Of a stretch of 64,000 nt of DNA, positions 35,959-44,525 are shown piece by piece. The stretch's first letter is position 1; every line of letters begins with the position of its first letter. This DNA comes from Mycolicibacterium sp. 018/SC-01/001. Lineage in GTDB: Bacteria; Actinomycetota; Actinomycetes; Mycobacteriales; Mycobacteriaceae. Both the position numbers and the translations under genes were made by a program. Under the pieces are notes generated by a model, which was not told the DNA's origin, made no database searches, and saw only the letters and a list, made by a program, of their open reading frames with translations. The DNA is taken from the NCBI RefSeq assembly GCF_007096635.1, contig NZ_VKAA01000013.1, positions 112,446 to 176,445 of the forward strand, given 5' to 3'.

Positions 35959-38274
35959 GTGTCGTCGGGCGAGGGAGGTGGCCGTACGGGCTTCCGGGTG
36001 CGGGTCGCGTTGGTCATCACCGCCACGGTGGTGCTGGCTGTCAACTCGTTCGCGCCCTGGGGTGATCGGCCCGCTCACCGGGTCGCCGCGGTCGCGTTGT
36101 GCTGCACCGCCCTCGGTGCGATCTGTTACGGGCTCTCCGAAGCTCGGCGATCGCGAGGTGTGGCCCGGTGGTGGCGGCTGCTCGCGGTCGGCGCCGTCGC
36201 GAGCCTGCTGGCCGGCCAGGTGTCCTGGTGGCTGTCCGGACCCGGTGGGCCGTCCGTGTGGGTGGCGCTGTACTGGCTCTTCCCGGTGCTGGCCCTGGCG
36301 GCGGTGTTGCTGCTGGCGATCCGCGGAGGCCGCGTCACCGTTCCGGAGGACGGATCGACACGGCACGCTGCCGCGCTGACGGTACTGGACGGTCTGGTGG
36401 TCACCACGTCGTTCGCGATCCTGGTGATCTTCGGACTGGGCCGGCTGTCCACGGCATCGTTGCCGAGGTCGGACAGCGCGGCGGTGGTCATCCCGTTCGC
36501 CGTCGCCGCAATCGCCGTCGTGGTCGTCGCCGCGGTGACCGGCATGGTCTACCGGGCGGATCAACCGGGTCGCGTCAACTATCTCCAGCTGGGCAGCGGT
36601 GTCGTGCTGATCCTCGCCGCCGACCGGGTGATCGCCTACTTCCATGCCGTGGGCTTCCCCGACGCGGACCTGTGGGGAGAGATGGGGCTGGCACTGGGGC
36701 CGCTGTTCATCGCCCTGTCGATGCGACCGCGCTCGCAGGGCGAACTCGTGGCGACCGGGCGTGCGCGACTGATCGACCGGGCCCAGCTGATCCTGCCGTA
36801 TTCGGGCTTCCTCGGAATCACCGTGCTGCTGGCTTTCCATGTGCTGACGGGCCACCAACTGGGCCCGGTGGTCGTCGGAACAACAGTGGCGATGGTGGTG
36901 TCGGTGGCGGCCCGGCAGCTCGTGGCGATGGAGCAGCAGCGGGTGCTGACCCGCCGGCTCTACGACGTGCAGCGCCGCCTCGCGCACCAGGTCATGCACG
37001 ACCCGTTGACCGGCCTGCCGAACCGACTGTTGTTCCGGGACCGGCTCGAGCAGGCGATGCGTGACGGCGAGTTCGGCCTGATCTTCGTCGACCTCGACGA
37101 CTTCAAGGACGTCAACGATCGATACGGGCACGCCGCCGGCGACGATCTGCTGCGCTCGGTCGGGGAACGGCTGCAGTGCTGCCTGTCCGACGCGGACATC
37201 CTCGCGCGGATCGGCGGTGACGAGTTCGCCATTCTGATCGACGCCAGCCAGTCCGACGAAGCGGAGGCCCCCGAGGTGGTGGCCGGTCGGCTTCGGGTCG
37301 CGCTGCGGGAGCCGTTCCTTCTGGACGGCGGCTCCCTGCGAGTGCGGGCCAGCATGGGTCTGGTGCACTCCGGGGCGGGGCCGAGCACCCTGAGCTCCGA
37401 TGACCTGCTGCGGCAAGCCGACGTTTCGATGTACGCCGGTAAACGGCTCGGCAAGAACACCGTGGTCGTCTACCAACCGTCGGCCGGGCCGCCCGCCGAC
37501 TTCCCGTCCGCGTTGCGGGCCGCCGCCGGCGGGGTACCGGCCGGTTTCACCCTCGTCTACCAGCCGATCGTCACACTGCCCGACGAGCAACTGATCGCCG
37601 TGGAGGCGCTGGCCCGGTGGACCGCGCCCAACGGTCTGCAGATCCCGCCCGAGACGTTCGTCGCGGCCGCAGAAGCGGCCGACCTGGGCGCGATGCTGGA
37701 CGGAATGGTCCTCGAGCTGGCCTGCGAGCAGGTCGCTGCCACCGGTCTGGACGTCGACGTCCACGTCAACATCGGCGCCTCCCGGCTGGGTCACCCCGGA
37801 TTCGACGACGACGTGCGACGGGTCCTGTCGCAGCGTGCGATCGAACCGGGGTGCATGGTCTTGGAGATCACCGAGACGCTGCCCATTCCGGACCTGGTGG
37901 ACGCGGCGGCGCAGATCGACCGGTTCAACGCGATGGGAGCCCGTGTCGCGCTGGACGATTTCGGTGCCGGCTACAACTCGCTGACCTATCTGCATGCGCT
38001 GCCGGTGGGCATCGTCAAGCTGGATCGCAGCCTCGCCGTGGGGTCAGAGGCCGTGCGGGAGCTCACGTTGTATCGATCGGTGGTGGGACTGTGCGCCGAT
38101 CTGGGCCTCGACGTCATCGCCGAGGGCATCGAGACGGCCGACCAGGCGTCGACGGTGCTTGCGGCCGGCTGTCGGCTGGCTCAGGGCCACCTGTTCGGCA
38201 GGCCGGCGCCACTCGCCGACATCATCGCCGAATACGGTGGCTCGCGGACGCGACCCGCGCAGCCCTTGGAATGA
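35959..38274 (+). CDS. Membrane GGDEF-EAL cyclic-di-GMP enzyme
   Basis: Protein of 771 residues with about nine to ten N-terminal helices (residues 15-310), then a GGDEF domain (HDPLTGLPNRLLF near 348; RIGGDEFAIL near 418) and an EAL domain (EALARWTAPNGLQIPPE near 550; EITET; DDFGAGYNSL; EGIET). The GGDEF and EAL catalytic residues look intact, so it may both make and degrade cyclic-di-GMP. GTG 35959 is the assigned start. It lies between the EamA transporter gene and ssrA. Confidence 0.92.
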   Translation: MSSGEGGGRTGFRVRVALVITATVVLAVNSFAPWGDRPAHRVAAVALCCTALGAICYGLSEARRSRGVARWWRLLAVGAVASLLAGQVSWWLSGPGGPSVWVALYWLFPVLALAAVLLLAIRGGRVTVPEDGSTRHAAALTVLDGLVVTTSFAILVIFGLGRLSTASLPRSDSAAVVIPFAVAAIAVVVVAAVTGMVYRADQPGRVNYLQLGSGVVLILAADRVIAYFHAVGFPDADLWGEMGLALGPLFIALSMRPRSQGELVATGRARLIDRAQLILPYSGFLGITVLLAFHVLTGHQLGPVVVGTTVAMVVSVAARQLVAMEQQRVLTRRLYDVQRRLAHQVMHDPLTGLPNRLLFRDRLEQAMRDGEFGLIFVDLDDFKDVNDRYGHAAGDDLLRSVGERLQCCLSDADILARIGGDEFAILIDASQSDEAEAPEVVAGRLRVALREPFLLDGGSLRVRASMGLVHSGAGPSTLSSDDLLRQADVSMYAGKRLGKNTVVVYQPSAGPPADFPSALRAAAGGVPAGFTLVYQPIVTLPDEQLIAVEALARWTAPNGLQIPPETFVAAAEAADLGAMLDGMVLELACEQVAATGLDVDVHVNIGASRLGHPGFDDDVRRVLSQRAIEPGCMVLEITETLPIPDLVDAAAQIDRFNAMGARVALDDFGAGYNSLTYLHALPVGIVKLDRSLAVGSEAVRELTLYRSVVGLCADLGLDVIAEGIETADQASTVLAAGCRLAQGHLFGRPAPLADIIAEYGGSRTRPAQPLE

Positions 38275-38343
38275 ATATCTGCTGGCGTGGGTTGCTCTGG
38301 CCGGTAGTATGAACCTTCCTGCTGAACGTCGGCAGGGATGCGA

Positions 38344-38710
38344 GGGGCTGAACGGTTTCGACTTCGCGCATCGAATCAAGGGAAGCGTGCCGGTGCAGGC
38401 AAGAGACCACCGTAAGCGTCGTTGCAACCAATTAAGCGCCGATTCCAATCAGCGCGACTTCGCTCTCGCTGCCTAAGCGACAGCTGGTCCGTCAGACCGG
38501 GACCGCCCTCGACCCGGACCCTGGCGTCATCTAGAGGGATCAACCGATGAGTTCGGTCGCGGGACTCATCGGGACACCAACAGCGACTGGGATCGTCATC
38601 CTGACTCGTCCGCGTGATCAGGAGATCCAAGTAGAGACGTAGCGGACTGCGCACGGAGAAGCCTTGAGGGAATGCCGTAGGACCCGGGTTCGATTCCCGG
38701 CAGCTCCACC
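38344..38710 (+). ncRNA. ssrA: Transfer-messenger RNA (tmRNA)
   Basis: The 5' end GGGGCTGAACGGTTTCGAC is a tmRNA hallmark. The 3' end has a tRNA-like T arm (CCGGGTTCGATTCCCGG) and the acceptor sequence AGCTCCACC, which pairs with the 5' GGGGCT. The tag reading frame at 38438-38476 encodes ADSNQRDFALAA and then TAA. The final A of CCA is not encoded (CCG here). A TAGTAT at 38305-38310 could be the -10 box. It rescues stalled ribosomes with SmpB. Confidence 0.96.
38680..38710 (+). other. Probable attachment-site core at the ssrA 3' end
   Basis: The T arm and acceptor end of ssrA are a frequent integration target, and a tyrosine integrase gene starts 87 bp further on. The chromosomal tmRNA is kept intact, as expected if the island brings a copy of the target sequence. 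I could not find a second copy of this 31-bp sequence up to 64000, so the distal site is not in the window or has diverged. Confidence 0.5.
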
Positions 38711-38718
38711 GGAGAACA

Positions 38719-38756
38719 GCAGGTCAGGGACGCAATCCCTGACCTGCTTTTGTTTT
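38719..38756 (+). terminator. Intrinsic terminator of ssrA
   Basis: A perfect 12-bp stem (GCAGGTCAGGGA and its complement) with a 5-base loop is followed by TTTTGTTTT. It lies 8 bp after the tmRNA 3' end. This is one of the few classic terminators with a T-tract in the window. Confidence 0.95.
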
Positions 38757-38797
38757 CCATCAACATGTCATCAACATCGGCGTCTATAGTCGCCGCC

Positions 38798-39922
38798 ATG
38801 GCATCGCTGAGAGCGGTTAACCGCAAGAACGGCACCGAGTACGTCCAGGTGCTTTACCGCCTCGACGGTAGGCAGACCTCAACCTCGTTCGAGGACCTCG
38901 CGACGGCCATCAGGTTCAAGGAACTCGTCGAGAAGTTCGGAGCCGCCCAGGCGCTGACGACGTTGGGCACCGACCCCGACATGACGACGATGACGGTGCG
39001 GGAGTGGATCGAGCACCATATCGAGCACCTGACCGGTCTGCGGAAGTCGACGCTCTGGGATTATCAGAGCTATCTACACAAGGACATCGGACCGTCGCTC
39101 GGCGACCTCCCGCTGACCGGGCTGACTCGCGAACACATCGCGAAGTGGACCCAGGATCTTGCCGACGGCGGAGCCTCAGGAAAGACGATCTCGAACAAGC
39201 ACGGCTTCCTGTCGTCGGCTTTGAACGCTGCAGTCCGGGCGGGACGCATCCGCACCAACCCGGCTCTGGGTCAGCGCCTGCCGACCTCCGAGCGCCCGGA
39301 CATGGTCTGTCTGTCCCACGAGGACTTTGCGCGTCTGCTGGCCAACGTGACGGACCACTGGAAGCCGCTCGTCGAGTTCCTGGTGGCTTCCGGCTGCCGG
39401 TGGGGTGAGGCCACTGCGCTGAGGCCGTCGGACATCGACCTGGCCACTAACACGGTCAGGATCACCCGGTCGTGGAAGCGGACCTACGACCGTGGTGGCT
39501 ACGAGCTGGGTCCGCCGAAGACGAAGAAGTCGGTGCGCACCATCAACGTCCCCAGGGCGACCCTCGACAAGCTCGATCTGACGGGGGAGTGGGTCTTCCG
39601 TAATAAGGCAGGCACCTTCGTCAAGGGCAACGGCTTCCACGATCGGGTCTGGTCTGCTGCTGTCGAGCGGACCTGGCCGACCGAAGACGCTGAGGGCAAA
39701 CCGATCAAGGCCATCCCGGACGCGCCGATCCTCAAGCCCCGTATCCACGACCTGCGGCATACATGCGCATCCTGGCTCGTGCTGGCCGGTGTGCCGCTGC
39801 CGGTGATCCAAGAGCACCTCGGGCACGAGTCGATCAACACCACGATCTCGCTCTACTCCCACATCGACCGGCGATCGATGAGCGTCGCCGCCGATGCCAT
39901 CGGCGCTGCTCTTGGTGGGTAG
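38798..39922 (+). CDS. int: Tyrosine recombinase (site-specific integrase)
   Basis: Phage-type integrase of 374 residues. The catalytic residues are Arg201 (ASGCRWGEA), His317 and Arg320 (IHDLRHT), His343 (HLGHES) and Tyr353 (SLYSH). An N-terminal arm-binding region precedes the SAM-like core-binding domain (residues 65-150). ATG 38798 (MASLRAVNRKNG) is preferred; TATAGT 38785-38790 just upstream suggests a leaderless transcript. It is the first gene of the island and probably integrates it at ssrA. Confidence 0.93.
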   Translation: MASLRAVNRKNGTEYVQVLYRLDGRQTSTSFEDLATAIRFKELVEKFGAAQALTTLGTDPDMTTMTVREWIEHHIEHLTGLRKSTLWDYQSYLHKDIGPSLGDLPLTGLTREHIAKWTQDLADGGASGKTISNKHGFLSSALNAAVRAGRIRTNPALGQRLPTSERPDMVCLSHEDFARLLANVTDHWKPLVEFLVASGCRWGEATALRPSDIDLATNTVRITRSWKRTYDRGGYELGPPKTKKSVRTINVPRATLDKLDLTGEWVFRNKAGTFVKGNGFHDRVWSAAVERTWPTEDAEGKPIKAIPDAPILKPRIHDLRHTCASWLVLAGVPLPVIQEHLGHESINTTISLYSHIDRRSMSVAADAIGAALGG

Positions 39923-40052
39923 CTTGTTCTAGCTGCTGTCAGGATATGAAGTCCGGCAAGTTATTTGAAGCTGTGACGCGCCGCTTCCATGGTCTCCGAC
40001 GTTCTTTCGCGTCTGCTACCGTTGCCTTGAGTCCTGCTCTGTGGGACGTGCC

Positions 40053-40099
40053 GAAGGAGACCCCAAGGGTCTGATCAGATTGATCAGAAGGGGTCCTTC
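40053..40099 (+). promoter_or_regulatory. Nested inverted repeat covering the excisionase ribosome site
   Basis: GAAGGA(GA)CCCC at 40053-40064 pairs with GGGGTCCTTC at 40090-40099, and inside it CTGATCA 40071-40077 pairs with TGATCAG 40081-40087. The right arm contains the only purine-rich ribosome site (AAGGGG) before the GTG at 40100. The structure could be a DNA operator, for example for the excisionase itself, or an mRNA hairpin that hides the ribosome site. Confidence 0.6.
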
Positions 40100-40360
40100 G
40101 TGTCCACGACTAATCTCACCTACTCCAGCGGCGACGCTGCCATTCGGATGGGCGCTCCATCCGAACGGTGGCTGATCGAGAAGCTGCGTGCTGGCGCGTT
40201 CCCAGGTCGCAAGGTCGGTCGCCACTGGCGGATGACTGACAGCGACATCGCAGACGCCCTCGCCGTCTGCTCCAACGAGGTGCGGCGGAGCCGGTCGGCT
40301 TCGACGGCTAGATTGTCGGGCCTGACGCCCACTTCACGTAAGCGGGTGATGAGCCAGTGA
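40100..40360 (+). CDS. xis: Excisionase-like helix-turn-helix protein
   Basis: Small DNA-binding protein of 86 residues. The core SGDAAIRMGAPSERWLIEKLRAGAFPGRKVGRHWRMTDSDI has the MerR-type winged helix typical of excisionases and similar small prophage regulators. The GTG start at 40100 follows the nested inverted repeat. It sits between the integrase and replication genes and probably sets the direction of recombination. Its stop overlaps the next small ORF (GTGA). Confidence 0.82.
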   Translation: MSTTNLTYSSGDAAIRMGAPSERWLIEKLRAGAFPGRKVGRHWRMTDSDIADALAVCSNEVRRSRSASTARLSGLTPTSRKRVMSQ

Positions 40361-40476
40361 CTGCTGCGCGTGCTGCGGACCGTCGCCCCGGCTGCCGTCT
40401 TGAACCGCGCAGCGCATACGTCGCGAGCATTCCCGAGGCGGTTCGACAGCATGTCGAGGAGGTGCTGTCGCAGTGA
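40357..40476 (+). CDS. 39-residue coupled ORF between xis and the primase gene
   Basis: GTG 40357 overlaps the xis stop and the ORF's own stop overlaps the primase-helicase start, so both joints read GTGA. The predicted peptide starts VTAARAADRRPGCRLE and ends HVEEVLSQ. Double coupling suggests that it is translated, either as a functional small protein or as a bridge that delivers ribosomes to the primase gene. No similarity is recognised. Confidence 0.6.
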   Translation: MTAARAADRRPGCRLEPRSAYVASIPEAVRQHVEEVLSQ

Positions 40477-42542
40477 CTTCAACAAAAGAACGCCCCGGCG
40501 GCGAGACCGAGGCGCTCCTAATGTCCGAGGCAAGGACTGACACCAAGGATACCCCCACGGAATATACGTTCGAGGAGCTGCTGGCGGTCCTGGGCCACGT
40601 CGATGACTACCGGCACGACCACGTTTCGGTGTGCTGGGAAATCCCAGGCCGTCATTCCTTCACCTCGGAGTTGGGCACCGTTGAGGATGCACCCCAGCTC
40701 GTCGAGCGCCTGATGGGTCAGACCAGTGGCCTGGTGAACGTCTGGTTCGGGGTTAACCCGGTGGACTCACGGGTGGCCCGTGGTCGCGGGACCGCCAAAG
40801 ACATCCCCCGGCTGACATCGCTGTGGGGCGACCTGGACGTCAAGGATGGCGGGTGCCCGGACCTCGACACCGCACACGACATCATCACCGAGGTGTCCGC
40901 TCTGCTGGGTGAGCGACCCTGCGCAAACACCTATTCCGGCCATGGCATGCAGCCCTTCTGGAAGCTCGATCGCGAATCAGCCGAGAAGCTGAGCAACCAG
41001 GAGGCGCAGCAGCTCGCCAGGGGGTTCGGGCGGCTACTCGATGCCGTCGCCGCGCATCACGGGTGCAAGGTGGACAACGTCGCTGACCTCCCGCGAGTGC
41101 TGCGGGTGCCTGGGACGAACAACGTCAAGGACCCCGACAAACCGATTCCCGTGTGGTGCGAGACCGACACCGGCGCTGCCCTGACGGTCGAGCAGGTACG
41201 GCAGGCCCTCGACGAGTTCGGAATCGGCGAGGAGCAGCCCCGTGGGATGACAGCCAAAGGCCCGCAGCGGTTCTCTCGTCGGGAATTGATCAATCGGGTG
41301 TCGAAAGCCCCTTGGGGGAGCCGCAACAGGACATTGTTCGGTGCCGCCAAGGACGCCGCCCGCCAGGGTGACCTCGACGAAGACCTGGCCGACAAGCTCA
41401 CAGACGCCGCCGAGGCCGCAGGGCTGCACTCCGCAGAGATCCAGAGAGCCCTAATGTCCGGTCGCTGTGCGGGTGAGTTCGAGGCCGATAGCGCCGAGCT
41501 ATACGCTGCAGACACCGCCTCACCCGCCGCATGCAAGCACCGGCCCCACCTACGCGACCGGCTCTTGAGCGTGACCGACCTGGCACACCTGCCCCCGGTC
41601 AGGCCGCTCGTGGACGGCCTGCTCTATCGCGACACCCTGGCGCAGCTCTCGGGACCGCCCGGCTCGTATAAGTCGTTCGCGGCAGTCGGCATGGCGTGCG
41701 CGGTGGCCACCGGGACCCCGTTCGCCGGGTTCTCGGTCCGCCAGTCTGGCCGCGTCGTCTACATCGCGGCTGAGGGTGCCAACGGTCTTAATGCCCGCAT
41801 CCTGGCGTGGTGCGAGGTCGAGAAGGTTGATCCCGCAGTGCTGGACGGTCATCTCCTCATCGTGCCGGAGCCGGTACAGCTCGGTCAGCAGCTCGACGTG
41901 AGCGAGATCGTTGATGTGGTGCGCGAATTCGAGGCCGACCTGGTGATCATCGACACCCGTGCCCGGTGCACCGTCGGGCTGGAGGAGAACAGCGCCACCG
42001 AGCAGGGGCGGGCCATCGACGCTGCCGAGAAAATCCGCGCCGCCGCTGGATGCACCGTGATGACCGTCCATCATTCCGGCACGGCGACCCAGCGGGGACG
42101 TGGATCGACGGCCTGGGACGGGGCGGTGTGGTCCGACCTGAGGATGTCCGGGGAAGGACTGCAGGCCACGATCGAGTGCGCGAAGCACAAGGACGTGCCC
42201 GCCGGGTGCAAGCACGTCATCGCTCTCATGCGGCACACGGTGTCCCAGCACCTCATGCCGAGCACTATCGAGATGCAACGACAGACCCTGGTGGTTTCCA
42301 GAAGCGGGTCTGGAATGGAGACCCTGCGGGCGAATTCCCAGCGCATCGTGTTGGAGATTGTTCGGAATTGCGCACCGCCCGAAGGGCTCACTGCCACGCA
42401 GGTGATCAAGCTCGCCGCCGAGGGGAACGTCGGCAAGACATCCGTCTACAACGCACTAAAGGCCCTGCTCGACGACGGTGAGCTGGTTAATCTCGGAACC
42501 GACAACAGGACGAGGTACGCGCCGAAGTGCAGTCAATGCTGA
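40473..42542 (+). CDS. Primase-helicase-type replication protein of the island
   Basis: Protein of 689 residues. The N-terminal half looks like a primase-polymerase domain (SLWGDLDVKDGGCPD near residue 115, SGHGMQPFWKL, LPRVLRVPGTNN). The C-terminal half is a RepA/DnaB-like RecA-fold ATPase with Walker A GPPGSYKS near residue 395 and Walker B DLVIIDT near 490. A short winged helix closes the protein (TATQVIKLAAEGNVGKTSVYNAL). Such proteins start replication of excised integrative elements and phage satellites. Confidence 0.85.
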   Translation: MTSTKERPGGETEALLMSEARTDTKDTPTEYTFEELLAVLGHVDDYRHDHVSVCWEIPGRHSFTSELGTVEDAPQLVERLMGQTSGLVNVWFGVNPVDSRVARGRGTAKDIPRLTSLWGDLDVKDGGCPDLDTAHDIITEVSALLGERPCANTYSGHGMQPFWKLDRESAEKLSNQEAQQLARGFGRLLDAVAAHHGCKVDNVADLPRVLRVPGTNNVKDPDKPIPVWCETDTGAALTVEQVRQALDEFGIGEEQPRGMTAKGPQRFSRRELINRVSKAPWGSRNRTLFGAAKDAARQGDLDEDLADKLTDAAEAAGLHSAEIQRALMSGRCAGEFEADSAELYAADTASPAACKHRPHLRDRLLSVTDLAHLPPVRPLVDGLLYRDTLAQLSGPPGSYKSFAAVGMACAVATGTPFAGFSVRQSGRVVYIAAEGANGLNARILAWCEVEKVDPAVLDGHLLIVPEPVQLGQQLDVSEIVDVVREFEADLVIIDTRARCTVGLEENSATEQGRAIDAAEKIRAAAGCTVMTVHHSGTATQRGRGSTAWDGAVWSDLRMSGEGLQATIECAKHKDVPAGCKHVIALMRHTVSQHLMPSTIEMQRQTLVVSRSGSGMETLRANSQRIVLEIVRNCAPPEGLTATQVIKLAAEGNVGKTSVYNALKALLDDGELVNLGTDNRTRYAPKCSQC

Positions 42543-42560
42543 TGCTGCCAGTCATGAGAG

Positions 42561-42652
42561 TTCCAGCTTTTCAACAAGATTCCAGCTCGATTCCGGTCCA
42601 CCGAGTTATTCCAGTCCAACACCGCCCCCCTATAAGGGGCGGTGGGCTGGAA
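42561..42652. repeat. Iteron-like repeats and long stem-loop downstream of the primase gene
   Basis: TTCCAG or TTCCGG occurs at 42561, 42580, 42591 and 42609, and the inverse CTGGAA at 42647-42652. The last pair encloses a strong stem (ACCGCCCC 42621-42628 with GGGGCGGT 42636-42643). Irregular iterons plus a GC stem next to a primase gene could mark the replication origin of the excised element; alternatively, the stem-loop is a terminator without a T-tract. Confidence 0.5.
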
Positions 42653-42733
42653 ACCGCGAACTAGAAAACAAATGGATGCGAAGAAACAGTATCCGCCGAT
42701 GGCCGCCACCCGGCTCCTGCTGACCGATGGCTA

Positions 42734-43066
42734 GTGGTACGAGGCCAGCCTGCTGCGGTGCTCCCGATTCCACGGCCTGCGGGGGGACACGCCGCGTTGA
42801 CCCCCGTCGGTCAACGGCTGATGGGACCGGCCACCGTGCTGCAGGCCGTGTACGACATCGGGTCAACGACGCTCTGTCCCGACGACCTTATCGTCGCCGC
42901 CATCGAGAACTGGTTTTCGAGCGCACACGGCCAATCATTCCGTCCACGCCGACACCGAAAACGAGAACGAAGTCCACGCTGGGGAAGTAATGCAGGTGGG
43001 CTGATTGGACTTCGCCCCACTATGGTTCGGCGGCATGGCACTGTCTTTCTCCTTTCGAGGCAATAA
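42734..43066 (+). CDS. Doubtful ORF or gene remnant
   Basis: An open frame of 110 codons from GTG 42734. The stretch LMGPATVLQAVYDIGSTTLCPDDLIVAAIENWFSS has GC-rich third positions and a protein-like composition, while the C-terminus (RPRRHRKRERSPRWG) does not. It may be a remnant of a larger gene. No family is recognised. Confidence 0.25.
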   Translation: MVRGQPAAVLPIPRPAGGHAALTPVGQRLMGPATVLQAVYDIGSTTLCPDDLIVAAIENWFSSAHGQSFRPRRHRKRERSPRWGSNAGGLIGLRPTMVRRHGTVFLLSRQ

Positions 43067-43761
43067 GCTCTGGCAGCTGCCGCTCGGGGAAAATCTGCCC
43101 TGGGCGACCCTGGCTCGCCATTAGAGTCCACTAAGAAGCTTGTACCGTCGCCGAAATCTCGATTTCGACTCAACGCCCTCGCCGGGCCGACGGAGCGAAC
43201 AGCTACGCTTGTAACCAGGGCCACGCCAGCGGATCGACAAGCGGGTGGTACCCATTACCGGTAGCGGATTTCAGGCACCGGAGACGTTGACCGGAAGTTG
43301 ACGGCAACGGTCGTTTTGAAGGGCTTCCCAGGCAAGGCACTCGGATTGTTGCGATGCAGTGTTCTGACGATGTCCTCGGAGCTGCGAGTGCGCACGCAGC
43401 TCTAGAAAGTGCCGAGCTGCTACATGCCTCGTTTGTCCTGTAGTGCTGCTACAGAAAAGCAAAGCGAAACGCGGGAATACGCAGGAAACGCGATTCGGCC
43501 ACCAACCCTGGGCGATCTGCAGCGCGGCAACAACGAACTGAGGAAATGGAACAAGTAGACCCTGTTACTTCGCCAAATCTGAGACGTCTATAGAATGGGG
43601 AAACTGACTCTGAACTGATAAAATATGGTTACCGATGATGAATTCCACAGCCACCAAGCACGATTGCGCCAGCCGTGAAAATGATCGCTCGACGCATCAG
43701 ACGTTAATCGCAAGGTCGCCCGAAATGGCCTGGCATTGGGTGTGTATCGCGCATCAGACCG
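43067..43761. other. Gene-poor stretch in the island
   Basis: About 700 bases without a convincing gene. The GC content falls towards 43560-43700. Short frames on both strands have no ribosome site, no protein-like composition and no recognised family. It probably holds the promoter of the following small gene and decayed sequence. Confidence 0.5.
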
Positions 43762-43980
43762 GTGGTGAAGTCCATGGACGCTGACGCGCTGTATGAGATG
43801 AGCGGTGTCGTCTATACCTATGACGAACTTGTGGCTGACGTGGAAGCGGAGGCGGCAACACTGCCGCCGGAGACCTGGCGATCGGGCGTCTGGGATCTAA
43901 ACGACTACCTGATCGAGTCGATGCAGGTGGGCATCATCAAAAAGCTCGACCCAGCCGACGACAGCGATGAGCAACAGTGA
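43762..43980 (+). CDS. Small acidic hypothetical protein
   Basis: Protein of 72 residues (or 68 from ATG 43774), with GTG 43762 as the outer start. The sequence MDADALYEMSGVVYTYDELVADVEAEAATLPPETW is acidic and predicted to be helical. No transmembrane segment or known motif is seen. It is isolated between the gene-poor stretch and the secreted-protein pair. Confidence 0.55.
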   Translation: MVKSMDADALYEMSGVVYTYDELVADVEAEAATLPPETWRSGVWDLNDYLIESMQVGIIKKLDPADDSDEQQ

Positions 43981-44147
43981 CCATTGGCGACAACGCAGTC
44001 TTGATGAAGAAAGCTACCGACTCATCCCTGCCGAGCCTCGCGGATACGTTCGCCCAGTCCGGCGGTAACAATGCGGTCGAGTTCTGCGAAGGTTCACGTG
44101 GCGGGTAATACACGTCGTAACCGTCGACCTTCATAGTGGAGGTCATC

Positions 44148-44525
44148 GTGTTGGGGGGAATGATGGGGACGATCACGAGTGCTCGCTTCGCCGTAGGCGC
44201 AACGCTTGTAGCAACCTGCCTGGGCGGCATGTTGACAGCGCCTGTCGCCGGAGCGCAGCCCTACGGTAATACGCCTGCGGAGCGACAGTTCTTGGCCGAA
44301 GCGGACCAGTACCTCCCGAGGCCGCGACCTACAGACGTTCTCGTTCTGAAACTCGGTAGGCAGGCGTGCCAGGTGCGTCGGGACGGCGGGTCATCCGATG
44401 ATGCGAAGGTGGCGATCTGGAATGCGTGGAACGCCGCTGGTATTGGCCCAGCGTCCGGCGCAGTGGTGGGCTCGCTGGTTCACGTCGCGGTCGATAACCT
44501 TTGTCCCGAAGTTGGTTACCCGTGA
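44148..44525 (+). CDS. Secreted DUF732-like protein 1
   Basis: Protein of about 125 residues with a signal peptide (FAVGATLVATCLGGMLTAPVAGAQ) and a small helical domain with two Cys (RQACQVRR and DNLCPEVGYP). The pattern fits DUF732, a large family of mycobacterial secreted proteins of unknown role. GTG 44148 is chosen because GGAGG lies 5 bases upstream; ATG 44160 and 44163 are alternatives. The next gene overlaps by GTGA. Confidence 0.75.
   Translation: MLGGMMGTITSARFAVGATLVATCLGGMLTAPVAGAQPYGNTPAERQFLAEADQYLPRPRPTDVLVLKLGRQACQVRRDGGSSDDAKVAIWNAWNAAGIGPASGAVVGSLVHVAVDNLCPEVGYP

Noticed and set aside
42811..43224. Minus-strand frame of 137 codons
   Set aside because: No ribosome site, basic low-complexity composition, and overlap with an equally weak plus-strand frame.
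43271..43462. Minus-strand frame of 63 codons in the gene-poor stretch
   Set aside because: No start context, no signal peptide or family pattern; codon use does not look coding.
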